From a virus, in the IMG/VR virus record IMGVR_UViG_3300028925_012323, positions 1 through 20,572 of that record: 20,572 nt of DNA; one strand, 5' to 3'. The notes beneath the pieces are model-generated. The model worked only from the letters and a program-made list of their open reading frames with translations, did not search any database and was not told where the DNA came from. The translations under genes were made by a program, and so were the position numbers. How positions within the stretch are numbered: position 1 is the first letter of the stretch; each line of letters starts with the position of its first letter. Shown in pieces: positions 9,929 to 17,590 of this stretch.

Positions 9929-10268
9929 CGATTTGCTGGCTATACCTGACTGGCTGCGCCGTCCTCGAAAGAGGGGGCGTAAGCCAAAGGTGTTGGCCTC
10001 TAATGGTGAAAGAACCTACGTCATACCACCTGTTCCTGAAGAGTTTAGTGGCTGGCCTAAAAACTGGGCTAAGAGTAATTGTTACCTTATGTATGTGCAA
10101 GGTAGCATGCCTGTCTGTGGATATAGGCAGGTCCGTGCTGTTGTAGGTCGTAAATGGGTTCGAGTATGCACTGATAATAAGGATAGTCGTATGAGAGTTA
10201 AATGGAGAATGTCCCGCAAAGAATGGGACAGGCTTGACCATACTCTATTGGAGGGTGTTCATGTTTGA
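9921..10268 (+). CDS. basic protein of unknown function (115 residues)
   Basis: Begins MPNDLLAIPDWLRRPRKRGR. ATG 9921 is preferred over ATG 9915 because AAGGAG lies 7 bases before it. The N-terminus is Arg/Lys-rich (RRPRKRGRKPKV), followed by a region with YLMYVQGSMPVCGYRQVRAV and a C-terminal basic helix (MRVKWRMSRKEWDRLDHTLL). No known domain; possibly nucleic-acid binding. Overlaps the downstream cell-wall hydrolase gene by 8 bases. Confidence 0.75.
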   Translation: MPNDLLAIPDWLRRPRKRGRKPKVLASNGERTYVIPPVPEEFSGWPKNWAKSNCYLMYVQGSMPVCGYRQVRAVVGRKWVRVCTDNKDSRMRVKWRMSRKEWDRLDHTLLEGVHV

Positions 10269-10686
10269 AACTGCCTTACTCTGCCTTGCCCTTAACGTGT
10301 ACCATGAGACACGGGATCAGCCTGTGCATGGTATGAGGGCAGTGGCAGAGGTTGTACTCAATAGAGTTAATGATCGTAGGTTCCCTGATACTGTATGTGA
10401 GGTGGTCAAACAAGGCCCAACGTATACATGGAAGCCTGATCTTACTGTCCGACACAGGTGCCAATTCAGTTGGTACTGTGATGGTAAGTCAGACAAACCT
10501 AAGAACAAAAAAGCATGGGACGTATCCCTAAACGTTGCCCGTGATGCCTTGTTGGTCGGTACTACAGGACGAGTAGGGTATGCTACACATTACCATAGTA
10601 TACATGTCTTACCTAATTGGGCAGCAACAAAAGTATTTACAGGCAAGATAGGGGAACATCTTTTTTATAGGTGGTCACTTAGATAG
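10261..10686 (+). CDS. SleB-type cell wall hydrolase
   Basis: A 141-residue peptidoglycan hydrolase of the Hydrolase_2/SleB family (lytic transglycosylase-like). Family motifs are in order: LALNVYHETRDQPVHGMRAV with the likely catalytic Glu16, AEVVLNRVNDRRFPDTVCEV, CQFSWYCDG, YATHYHS and a C-terminal IGEHLFYRW. ATG 10261 is chosen because GGAGGG lies 6 bases upstream. No signal peptide. It lies in the replication operon rather than beside the GH24 lysozyme, so the phage has two wall hydrolases. It may serve DNA entry as a virion protein or act as an accessory lysin (inference). Confidence 0.88.
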   Translation: MFETALLCLALNVYHETRDQPVHGMRAVAEVVLNRVNDRRFPDTVCEVVKQGPTYTWKPDLTVRHRCQFSWYCDGKSDKPKNKKAWDVSLNVARDALLVGTTGRVGYATHYHSIHVLPNWAATKVFTGKIGEHLFYRWSLR

Positions 10687-10739
10687 TCTTGCCTATTGTA
10701 GTAAGCGTATTCATAATAACATATGTAAGGAAAAAACTA

Positions 10740-11606
10740 ATGAATGTAATTACATTACCTAACGTAATCCCCCAGCGTGTGTTCGGGGACATTGATTCTC
10801 GCATTAACTTTGATGTAGGGTTTGAACTTACCAAGGCCCCGACTAAGAAGTATGTTATCAATAAGGAGACAGGTGAGTACCTCGACACCGTTGGTACATC
10901 TTTCAAGTGTGCGTCTCACCCGGAGTTCTTTCGGGGTGTACAAGGCTGCATGATTGAGGAGATGCCGGGGCATGATCTTGAAGATATCATCTGCAAGTAT
11001 CGTACTTCCCGTAATAATGCATGGGCTATGATGGACTGCACTTTACCTAATGCCAAGGTAACAGTGCGTACACCTAAGCATGAGTCAGAGATATCGCAGC
11101 GTATCATTGCGTTGCATGGCATTGACGGGTCATGTAGCAACCAAGTATTCTTTGGAGGTATCGATTTCTTCTGCACCAATGGTCAGATCAGTGGTGATTG
11201 GGATAAGGTACGCAGGAAGAATACTTCTGGCTTTGTTCTGGAACACTTCATTGATGAGCTACGTGTAGCTAAGGTAGCGTTCTACCAGCATGGTGAGCGG
11301 CTGCAGGAGTGGGCTGACACGTTGACCCAGACGTTCGAGGTGAAGGAGATGCTTACTTCTTTGCTGGCATCAGAGCGTAAGGCAGAGAAGATGTTAGACC
11401 TGTATCATGCAGAGGCAGCAGTACGTGGGGATAATAAGTACGCCTTGTATAGTGCCTTTACTAACTATGCTACCTATGCAGATGAGCGTAATGGCTTTGG
11501 TCTTCGCAATACTGGTAATGATACTGCCAGTGTTTCAATGTGGAAAAGAGAACATGAGGTGAGCAAATGGATAAGCAGTCCACAGTTCCTGCAACTAGCA
11601 GCGTAA
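10740..11606 (+). CDS. DUF932 domain protein
   Basis: A 288-residue protein of the DUF932/phage-plasmid family (TIGR03299-like), soluble, function not established. It is typically found near replication or recombination genes of phages and plasmids. Supporting segments are DIDSRINFDVGFELTKAPTK, PKHESEISQRIIALHGIDGS, QVFFGGIDFFCTNGQISGDW and RKNTSGFVLEHFIDELRVA. ATG 10740 is chosen over an upstream TTG because AAGGAAAAAAC sits directly before it. It ends 40 bases inside the next gene in another frame. Confidence 0.82.
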   Translation: MNVITLPNVIPQRVFGDIDSRINFDVGFELTKAPTKKYVINKETGEYLDTVGTSFKCASHPEFFRGVQGCMIEEMPGHDLEDIICKYRTSRNNAWAMMDCTLPNAKVTVRTPKHESEISQRIIALHGIDGSCSNQVFFGGIDFFCTNGQISGDWDKVRRKNTSGFVLEHFIDELRVAKVAFYQHGERLQEWADTLTQTFEVKEMLTSLLASERKAEKMLDLYHAEAAVRGDNKYALYSAFTNYATYADERNGFGLRNTGNDTASVSMWKREHEVSKWISSPQFLQLAA

Positions 11607-11758
11607 TTGACCCCCGCATTTTCTGGGAGATGAAGGTGGACCGTATCATTGAGAAACTATCTTATGGTCAGATTGATGAGCTACAGGCTCAACATGAACT
11701 GGCCTTGATGGGTTATGATAAAGAGGTTCTTGAGGATATATTTGAGGAGGAAGAATGA
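11567..11758 (+). CDS. small acidic protein upstream of integrase
   Basis: A 63-residue helical acidic protein: IDPRIFWEMKVDRIIEKLSY then GQIDELQAQHELALMGYDK and a very acidic end (EDIFEEEE). GAGGTGAGCAA precedes the ATG. It overlaps the integrase start by ATGA, so the two are almost certainly co-translated. Similar small proteins precede integrases in related phages as far as I recall. Excisionase or a regulatory partner is conceivable, but there is no winged-helix signature. Confidence 0.75.
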   Translation: MDKQSTVPATSSVIDPRIFWEMKVDRIIEKLSYGQIDELQAQHELALMGYDKEVLEDIFEEEE

Positions 11759-12834
11759 CCTTACCCCGGTACGTACAAGTGTATCGGGCAGCAGATAATA
11801 CTTTACTCTATCGCTTCAACCCCCCGCAAAAATCAATACTTGCGGGTGTGGTTGGGCGTGTGAGTCTAGGTAGTGTGCGGTCTGATGCCTATGCAAAAGT
11901 GCAAGTGTTAAATGCCAAGATAGATGCTTGGCGTTTATCTATTAATACAATCGTAAGTAGCAATAGCAAGTTGTCTGAATTGGCAGATGATTACTTTGAA
12001 AGCAACAACTATAAGCTGTTAAGGATGAGTACACAAAAGGACTACCGTTATTTTATTGGGATAGCTATTGCTACACTAAAGGATGCTAAGTTCCACAGTG
12101 TTACCTCACGCCAAGCCAAGGCTGCGTATGAAGAGTGGGTAGGTAGGGGTGTATCATTTGCTAATCATGTTTGTGCTACTACCAACGTGTTATATAATTA
12201 CGCTATTGATAAGGAGTATTACGCTACCAATCCTTTCGTTAGGGTTAAGCGTAAGCAAGCCCCACAAAGGAAGGTTGTATGGGAACATACACACGTTATG
12301 CAATTCCTTGACACAGCGTATAGTGAATGGAAATGGCGTAACGTAGGGCTGATAGTACAGATGGGCTATGAATGGGTACAGCGCATAGGTGACATGCGTA
12401 ACCTGACATGGGACAGCCTCGACATGGACAACAAGATATTAAATCTCGAACAGTCCAAACGTAGGGCATCAATAAGTCTGCCTATATCAGATGGGTTACA
12501 TAGTATGTTGACTACACAGCAGAATGACTTCGGCTTCCAGCAATACGTAGTCCCTATGATGCAGCCTCGTGCTGGTAAGTACCTGCCTTACACTAAGACA
12601 AACATAGGTAAGATTGGTAAGAAGGTGATGACAGCAGCCAATCTTCCTAAAGAATTGTGGCTCATGGACTTACGTAGGACAGGTGCTACTCAGATGAATG
12701 ACGCTGGTGTGTCTATGGGTCAGATCATGGCCGTGACTGGTCATGCTAATCCGCAAAGTGTTAAGCCATATATAAACCATACCTATACGTCTGCTAATGC
12801 AGCGTTAACTCTACGACAGGAAATGGATAGATGA
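11755..12834 (+). CDS. int: tyrosine recombinase (phage integrase)
   Basis: A 359-residue site-specific recombinase. Residues about 65-165 form the core-binding domain (LSELADDYFES ... YNYAIDKEYYATNPFV). The catalytic domain follows, with Arg210 (WVQRIGDMRNLTW), Arg307 (MDLRRTGATQ), His330 (VTGHAN) and the nucleophile Tyr339 (VKPYINHT). The usual His of box II (HxLR) is Met304 here. Length and order are normal for phage integrases. It joins phage and host DNA at att sites, so a temperate lifestyle is possible. No attP core or tRNA-like segment can be recognised from this window alone. Overlaps the next gene by ATGA. Confidence 0.93.
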   Translation: MTLPRYVQVYRAADNTLLYRFNPPQKSILAGVVGRVSLGSVRSDAYAKVQVLNAKIDAWRLSINTIVSSNSKLSELADDYFESNNYKLLRMSTQKDYRYFIGIAIATLKDAKFHSVTSRQAKAAYEEWVGRGVSFANHVCATTNVLYNYAIDKEYYATNPFVRVKRKQAPQRKVVWEHTHVMQFLDTAYSEWKWRNVGLIVQMGYEWVQRIGDMRNLTWDSLDMDNKILNLEQSKRRASISLPISDGLHSMLTTQQNDFGFQQYVVPMMQPRAGKYLPYTKTNIGKIGKKVMTAANLPKELWLMDLRRTGATQMNDAGVSMGQIMAVTGHANPQSVKPYINHTYTSANAALTLRQEMDR

Positions 12835-13097
12835 CTTACAAACCAGACGGTCCTTTTGATGGCTTTATGTTTATACCTGACCTTAAACCCTGTGGTGGAC
12901 TGGTAGTATTCATACCAAGCTTCGGGCCGTGGTGGCTGGATCGGTCTTGGTATTACGAGGAAACCTCACTTGACCAACTCCCAATACAGGAAGATTTTTG
13001 TGATAAGGGGTTTGCTAAACGGCTAAACGCAGCTATATACGAGTACATCACCACATTGGAGGCATGGGATAAAGCAGAATTGGAGATGCTATTTTAA
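12831..13097 (+). CDS. unknown protein between integrase and primase
   Basis: An 88-residue aromatic-rich soluble protein: GPFDGFMFIPDLKPCGGLVV then FIPSFGPWWLDRSWYYEE and a helical C-terminus (LNAAIYEYITTLEAWDKAEL). No domain recognised. It overlaps the integrase stop (ATGA) and shares one base with the primase start (TAATG). It is therefore part of the same translation-coupled chain, and may be a replication accessory factor by position only. Confidence 0.78.
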   Translation: MTYKPDGPFDGFMFIPDLKPCGGLVVFIPSFGPWWLDRSWYYEETSLDQLPIQEDFCDKGFAKRLNAAIYEYITTLEAWDKAELEMLF

Positions 13098-13873
13098 TGT
13101 TTGATGTATTAGATTATGTAGAGTATCTAGACTTAGCTAGTGAAGATACTACCCGTGTAGACTGCCCTGTATGTCAAGGCATCAGGACTTTTACTGCATC
13201 AAACCGTGATGGGTTCTTGGTATGGAATTGCTACAAGGCAGGGTGTAAGGTACATGGAGGAGTAAAAACTCACATGACAGCAGAGGACATTAGAGCTAAG
13301 TTGATAGGCAAACAAAACGATAGTGTTGAACTGTTTGATAAGCCTGAACATATCGTTTCAATAAAGAAAGCCAACAAGGAGGTTCAAGAGTGGTTGCACA
13401 AATGGGATTTGGGTGTTGAACTTATGTGGGATGTTAAAGAAGATCGTATTGTGTTCCCTGTCTACGATGGCAACGTCATGGTGGATGCCACAGGCAGAGC
13501 ATTCGGTAGACACCTACCCAAATGGAAACGTTACAGTAACGCTTCTGTACCCTATGTAGTTGGCGGTACTAAACGTGTTGTTATAGTAGAGGATTGTATG
13601 AGTGCAGCCGTAGTGGCACAAGAAATACCGGGGGGTTCTGGTATGGCTATCATGGGTACATCCTTATCTGATGGACAAAAGAACTTCATAGTACGTCAAG
13701 AGTATGAATGTATAGTAGTGGCATTAGACCCAGATGCGTTGCCTAAAACTATAAGCATGTCAAAGGAATTGCGTAATGTAGCGGAGAATGTTAGGGTATT
13801 AAAACTAAAGGATGATTTAAAGTATCGTAATTTGGAAGACATATATAAATTGGAGAACGTGTTATGGAATTAG
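13097..13873 (+). CDS. DNA primase (T7 gp4 primase-like, zinc finger plus Toprim)
   Basis: A 258-residue primase corresponding to the N-terminal half of T7 gp4, which makes RNA primers for the lagging strand. The zinc-binding domain uses Cys23, Cys26, Cys45 and Cys50 (CPVCQG ... NCYKAGC). The Toprim core follows, with the acidic residue in VIVEDCMSAAVV and the DxD-type pair in VALDPDALPK. The helicase half is a separate gene starting 10 bases before this one ends, so T7's fused enzyme is split here, as in several marine podoviruses. Cofactor would be Mg2+. Confidence 0.9.
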   Translation: MFDVLDYVEYLDLASEDTTRVDCPVCQGIRTFTASNRDGFLVWNCYKAGCKVHGGVKTHMTAEDIRAKLIGKQNDSVELFDKPEHIVSIKKANKEVQEWLHKWDLGVELMWDVKEDRIVFPVYDGNVMVDATGRAFGRHLPKWKRYSNASVPYVVGGTKRVVIVEDCMSAAVVAQEIPGGSGMAIMGTSLSDGQKNFIVRQEYECIVVALDPDALPKTISMSKELRNVAENVRVLKLKDDLKYRNLEDIYKLENVLWN

Positions 13874-15099
13874 CTCTGCTTAGGTCTTTACTGGACAAGG
13901 AATTTTATGACAATCACATTGGAGTTAAGTGTCCACCACGTTTGTTTACTAAGGATGCACAGAAAATTAAAAGTGTGGTTGACTATGCAATGAACAAGTA
14001 CAAGCGAAGCTTAACTGTTGATGAGGTAGAGGCCGTGTTCATGGTTAGTAATCCGACACTAACAACGGCACAAAAAGAAGGCTACACCAAGCTGTTCTCT
14101 AGAATTAAAAGAGAATCTCCTATGGGTAATGATGTAGCAGATGATGTTCTATCTAAATTGTTTCAACAATTAATTGGTGAAGACATAGCCAACTTAGGTT
14201 TTGAGTATGTGAATGGGACACAGACAAGTCTAGAACCTTTGCGTAAGTTGTTGGAGAGTTACAATGATAACTTTCTTCCTGATTTAAATGTTGAGTGGGA
14301 AGATATATCTATTGAAGCTATTCTTGCAGCTAACACACTCGAATCACGTTGGGCATTCAACATCCCTGTGCTTAGTTCACATGTTAAGGGAGTGAATGCA
14401 GGGCATCTCATTGAGGTAGGTGCTCGTCCCAATACAGGGAAGACTTCCTTCCATGCCAGTGCCATAGCCGGTCCAAAAGGATTTGCAAAGCAAGGTGCCA
14501 AATGTATAGTGCTTGTAAATGAAGAGGCATATGCTCGTGTAGGAGCAAGGTATCTGACCAGTTGTAGTGGCATGAACTTAGAGCAGATACACAGCAATAA
14601 AAAGATGGCCCACTCTTTATATGATGAGGTACGGGATAACATCTTTATGAAAGATTCTACAGGTAAGGACATGTCTTATGTAGAAAGTGTATGTAAGAGT
14701 GAGTCACCTGATGTAGTAGTACTAGACATGGGGGATAAGTTTGCCCGATCAAACTCTAATGCTAGAACAGATGAGATTCTCAAAGAGAATGCTATACATG
14801 CAAGACAGATAGCAAAGACACATAACTGCGCTATGTTTTATATGTCACAGTTGAGTGCAGAGGCAGAGGGCAAGATAGTATTGAACCAAGCTATGATGGA
14901 GGGGAGCCGCACAGGTAAGGCAGCAGAAGCAGACCTGATGATACTAATAGCTAAGAACCCACAGCTTTCTATAGGCCCAACGGATTCAGTGGAGGAAGAC
15001 CCCATGCGTCATCTGACCATTGCTAAGAATAAATTAACTGGCTGGCATGGTACTTTACATTGTAACTTCGACCATAAGACAGCTAGATACACTGCATAG
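13864..15099 (+). CDS. replicative DNA helicase (DnaB/T7 gp4 helicase-like)
   Basis: A 411-residue ring helicase of the RecA-like SF4 type. The N-terminal about 150 residues are helical (linker or primase-interaction region). Then come Walker A GARPNTGKT (186-194), the catalytic glutamate segment NEEAYAR (about 219-225), Walker B VVVLDMGD with Asp288 and a sensor-like FYMSQLS. A C-terminal arginine-finger region includes SRTGKAAEADLM. It unwinds DNA ahead of the polymerase and should act with the primase encoded by the overlapping upstream gene. ATG 13864 lies 8 bases after TTGGAGAACG. Confidence 0.93.
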   Translation: MELALLRSLLDKEFYDNHIGVKCPPRLFTKDAQKIKSVVDYAMNKYKRSLTVDEVEAVFMVSNPTLTTAQKEGYTKLFSRIKRESPMGNDVADDVLSKLFQQLIGEDIANLGFEYVNGTQTSLEPLRKLLESYNDNFLPDLNVEWEDISIEAILAANTLESRWAFNIPVLSSHVKGVNAGHLIEVGARPNTGKTSFHASAIAGPKGFAKQGAKCIVLVNEEAYARVGARYLTSCSGMNLEQIHSNKKMAHSLYDEVRDNIFMKDSTGKDMSYVESVCKSESPDVVVLDMGDKFARSNSNARTDEILKENAIHARQIAKTHNCAMFYMSQLSAEAEGKIVLNQAMMEGSRTGKAAEADLMILIAKNPQLSIGPTDSVEEDPMRHLTIAKNKLTGWHGTLHCNFDHKTARYTA

Positions 15100-15110
15100 G
15101 AGAAGACATA

Positions 15111-15275
15111 GTGAAAAGCTTAATTGAAAAAGTTTCGGCGCTTTCGAAACAATTATATAACGATAAAAAGGTGTTGGAGGTTTACCAAGCAAGATGGGTA
15201 TGGTATCATACTCTCTTAGCGGCAGAGCTTTTCATCTTGATTGTTCTACAAATACTGATATTGGAAAAACTGTGA
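15111..15275 (+). CDS. 54-residue C-tail-anchored membrane protein, GTG start
   Basis: A GTG at 15111 with AGGAGA 7 bases upstream opens a 54-codon frame: MKSLIEKVSALSKQLYNDKK, VLEVYQARWVWYH, then one hydrophobic segment TLLAAELFILIVLQILILEK. The TGA at 15273-15275 overlaps the GTG start of the next gene (GTGA). It is more convincing than the other frame over the same bases. Single membrane anchor with a basic cytoplasmic helix; function unknown. Confidence 0.66.
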   Translation: MKSLIEKVSALSKQLYNDKKVLEVYQARWVWYHTLLAAELFILIVLQILILEKL

Positions 15276-15490
15276 CTGAGGAAGAAAAACTACAGCTAAT
15301 TAAGGGTGCTTCAGAGGAAGCTATCTTATTGGCAGAGATATCTTACAATATGCTTGCTAGGTTTAACAACTATGAAAAACTTTCTCAACAAGACTTTAAT
15401 GCTATATGGCATGCACATGTAAACTTATCTATTCTGTGGAAAGAAGCACTATCAATGGAGCATGCGCCCCCAAGTGGGAGACTTAATTAG
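15272..15490 (+). CDS. small helical protein, unknown (72 residues)
   Basis: GTG 15272 overlaps the stop of the preceding membrane protein. The product starts MTEEEKLQLIKGASEEAILL and ends EHAPPSGRLN, and is almost all helix. A longer upstream start at ATG 15194 would overlap the membrane gene by 82 bases and give an unlikely N-terminus, so it is rejected. No family recognised. It lies between helicase and polymerase, 45 bases before the latter. Confidence 0.68.
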   Translation: MTEEEKLQLIKGASEEAILLAEISYNMLARFNNYEKLSQQDFNAIWHAHVNLSILWKEALSMEHAPPSGRLN

Positions 15491-15535
15491 TACACTAACT
15501 GCTTGTTAAAAATGCACTAGATACAGGAGGTGCTT

Positions 15536-17539
15536 GTGAAAGTTACATTAGACGTAGAGAACAGCGTAACGCACCGTGGTGGTAAGACACACTTCGATCC
15601 CTTTGAACCTACCAATGAACTATTGTTGGTGGGTGTTCTTACGGAGACAGGAGAAGAACATCGTTGCCGTCCAGAAGAGCATGCTACTATACAAAAGGTA
15701 CTAGATAAAACTACATTACTTATCGGACATAACATAGCCTATGATCTGGTATGGCTATGGGAGTGTGGCTTTAAATATAATGGTGAAGTGTTTGATACCA
15801 TGCTAGGTGAGTACTTGCTACAGCGTGGTCAGAAACAACCTCTATCCTTAGAGGCTTGTGCTCAGAGATATGAACTTGAGACACAGAAAGAAAGTACGTT
15901 AAAGGATTACCTAAAGAAAGGAGTAGCTGTTGAAGACATACCTATAGAAGAACTGTCCAGCTATCTTAGTGGAGACTTACATGCTACACAACAACTGTAC
16001 AATAAGATACAGGAACGTCTTACTAGTGTTGCAGATAGTACATTATACAATACAGTTAAGATGACTAATGCTGTAGCATGTGTGTTAGCACGTATCTTTC
16101 AGCGTGGCTTCACAGTTAATAAAGAAGAATTAAATCAGGTTAAGAAAGAGTTTGAAACAGAGAGACTACATCTACAGAATACCTTGGGGTTAGAGGTGCA
16201 GCAACTAATGGGTGACACTCCTATTAATCTGAATAGCCCAGAACAATTGTCATGGGTAATCTATTCTAGGAAGGTACTTAATAAATCTACATGGGAACTT
16301 GATACTACTTACACCCAAGATTCCCAGTTCCGGTCGGCTATTAAAGAAGCCTCTCGTATTCTATACAAAACAGTTGCTACTAAATGTTCTTCCTGTTATG
16401 GGTATGGTAAGGTTAAGAAAACCCGTAAGGATGGTAAGCCTTTTATCAAAGCAACCAAGTGTGCAGCATGTACAGGAAATGGATACACTCTGGCATCTAC
16501 CAAAGCAATTGCTGGCCTAAAGTTTAATGCACCCAATAAGAGTTGGGTAACTACAGGTGGCTTTACTACAAATAAAAGTAAGCTTGAAATCCTTGAGGCT
16601 ACGGCACGGGGCAGGAATAATACTACAGCAGCAAACTTCTTACGTGATGTTCGTAGGCTTAATGCTCTGGACACCTACCTATCAGCCTTCGTTGAGGGTA
16701 TCAACTTGCACACTAAGCCAGACGGTAGGTTACATGTGCAGCTAACCCAACACATGACAGCTACTGGCAGGTTCAGTGGCCGTAATCCTAACATGCAGAA
16801 CATGCCTAGAGGTGGCACCTTTCCTATCAAGCGTGTGTTTGTCAGCCGCTTTGATGGAGGTAAGATAATTGAAGCAGACTTTGCACAGCTTGAGTTCAGA
16901 ACGGCTGCGTACTTATCACAAGATGAGATAGCCATGCGAGAAGTTAAGGAAGGCTTTGATGTACATAGTTATACCGCTGACGTTATAAGCAAGGCTGGTC
17001 AGCCTATAAACAGACAGGAAGCTAAAGCACACACCTTCGCCCCCTTGTATGGAGCTACCGGCTTTGGTCGCAGTCCAGCGGAAGCTACGTACTACCGACA
17101 CTTTATCAAAAAGTATACTGGCATAGCTAAGTGGCATACCGCTTTAGCTAATTGTGTTCTATCTACTGGTGTTATAGTTACACCCTCTGGTAGAGAGTTC
17201 TCCTTCCCAGATTGTGTGCGTAGACGTAACGGAACGCCTTCACACTTCACACAGATAAAGAATTACCCTGTGCAATCCTTCGCCACAGCAGACATCGTGC
17301 CTTTAGCACTACTGTATATTGAGGATTTGCTTTATGGTAGTAAGACATGCATCGTTAACACTGTGCATGATAGTATAGTACTCGATGTTCATCCAGAAGA
17401 AGAGGAGTATGCCCTAAGTGTAATAGATAAAGTTAATGTCTGTCTTCACGATTTGATTCAGCAGCAGTGGCAAATAGATTTTAATGTGCCATTGTTATTA
17501 GAAGCAAAGATAGGCGACAATTGGCTTGACATAAAATAA
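15536..17539 (+). CDS. polA: DNA polymerase, family A, with DnaJ-like zinc insertion
   Basis: A 667-residue replicative polymerase. The 3'-5' exonuclease domain has Asp6/Glu8 (DVE), Asn66/Asp70 (GHNIAYD) and Tyr143/Asp147 (YLSGD). The polymerase domain has motif A Asp448 (DFAQLEFR), motif B Arg493/Lys497/Phe501/Tyr505 (RQEAKAHTFAPLYG) and motif C His611-Asp612 (VHDS). The residue equivalent to E. coli 762 is Phe. Between exo and palm sits an insertion with two CxxCxGxG knuckles (Cys284/287 and Cys309/312), like a half DnaJ zinc domain; this is reported for phage HMO-2011. GTG 15536 is the start because AGGAGG ends at 15530, where an upstream GTG begins. Confidence 0.95.
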   Translation: MKVTLDVENSVTHRGGKTHFDPFEPTNELLLVGVLTETGEEHRCRPEEHATIQKVLDKTTLLIGHNIAYDLVWLWECGFKYNGEVFDTMLGEYLLQRGQKQPLSLEACAQRYELETQKESTLKDYLKKGVAVEDIPIEELSSYLSGDLHATQQLYNKIQERLTSVADSTLYNTVKMTNAVACVLARIFQRGFTVNKEELNQVKKEFETERLHLQNTLGLEVQQLMGDTPINLNSPEQLSWVIYSRKVLNKSTWELDTTYTQDSQFRSAIKEASRILYKTVATKCSSCYGYGKVKKTRKDGKPFIKATKCAACTGNGYTLASTKAIAGLKFNAPNKSWVTTGGFTTNKSKLEILEATARGRNNTTAANFLRDVRRLNALDTYLSAFVEGINLHTKPDGRLHVQLTQHMTATGRFSGRNPNMQNMPRGGTFPIKRVFVSRFDGGKIIEADFAQLEFRTAAYLSQDEIAMREVKEGFDVHSYTADVISKAGQPINRQEAKAHTFAPLYGATGFGRSPAEATYYRHFIKKYTGIAKWHTALANCVLSTGVIVTPSGREFSFPDCVRRRNGTPSHFTQIKNYPVQSFATADIVPLALLYIEDLLYGSKTCIVNTVHDSIVLDVHPEEEEYALSVIDKVNVCLHDLIQQQWQIDFNVPLLLEAKIGDNWLDIK

Positions 17540-17554
17540 AAAGTATGTTAGAAT
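17526..17554 (+). promoter_or_regulatory. rightward sigma70 promoter before SSB-like gene
   Basis: TTGACA (17526-17531), 17-base spacer, TAGAAT (17549-17554), 11 of 12 consensus positions. It begins within the last codons of the polymerase gene. Predicted start about 17561, giving a short leader to the ATG at 17591. Confidence 0.78.
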
Positions 17555-17590
17555 TAATATTCTTTGTAACCCCAAAAGGAGAAATATAGG

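Noticed and set aside
11600-13100. attP core or tRNA fragment next to the integrase
   Set aside because: No tRNA 3'-end-like sequence or distinct repeat seen; the genes are packed with no free intergenic DNA.
15194-15271. Longer N-terminus for the gene at 15272 (ATG 15194)
   Set aside because: The same bases encode a more credible membrane protein with AGGAGA and GTGA coupling in another frame.
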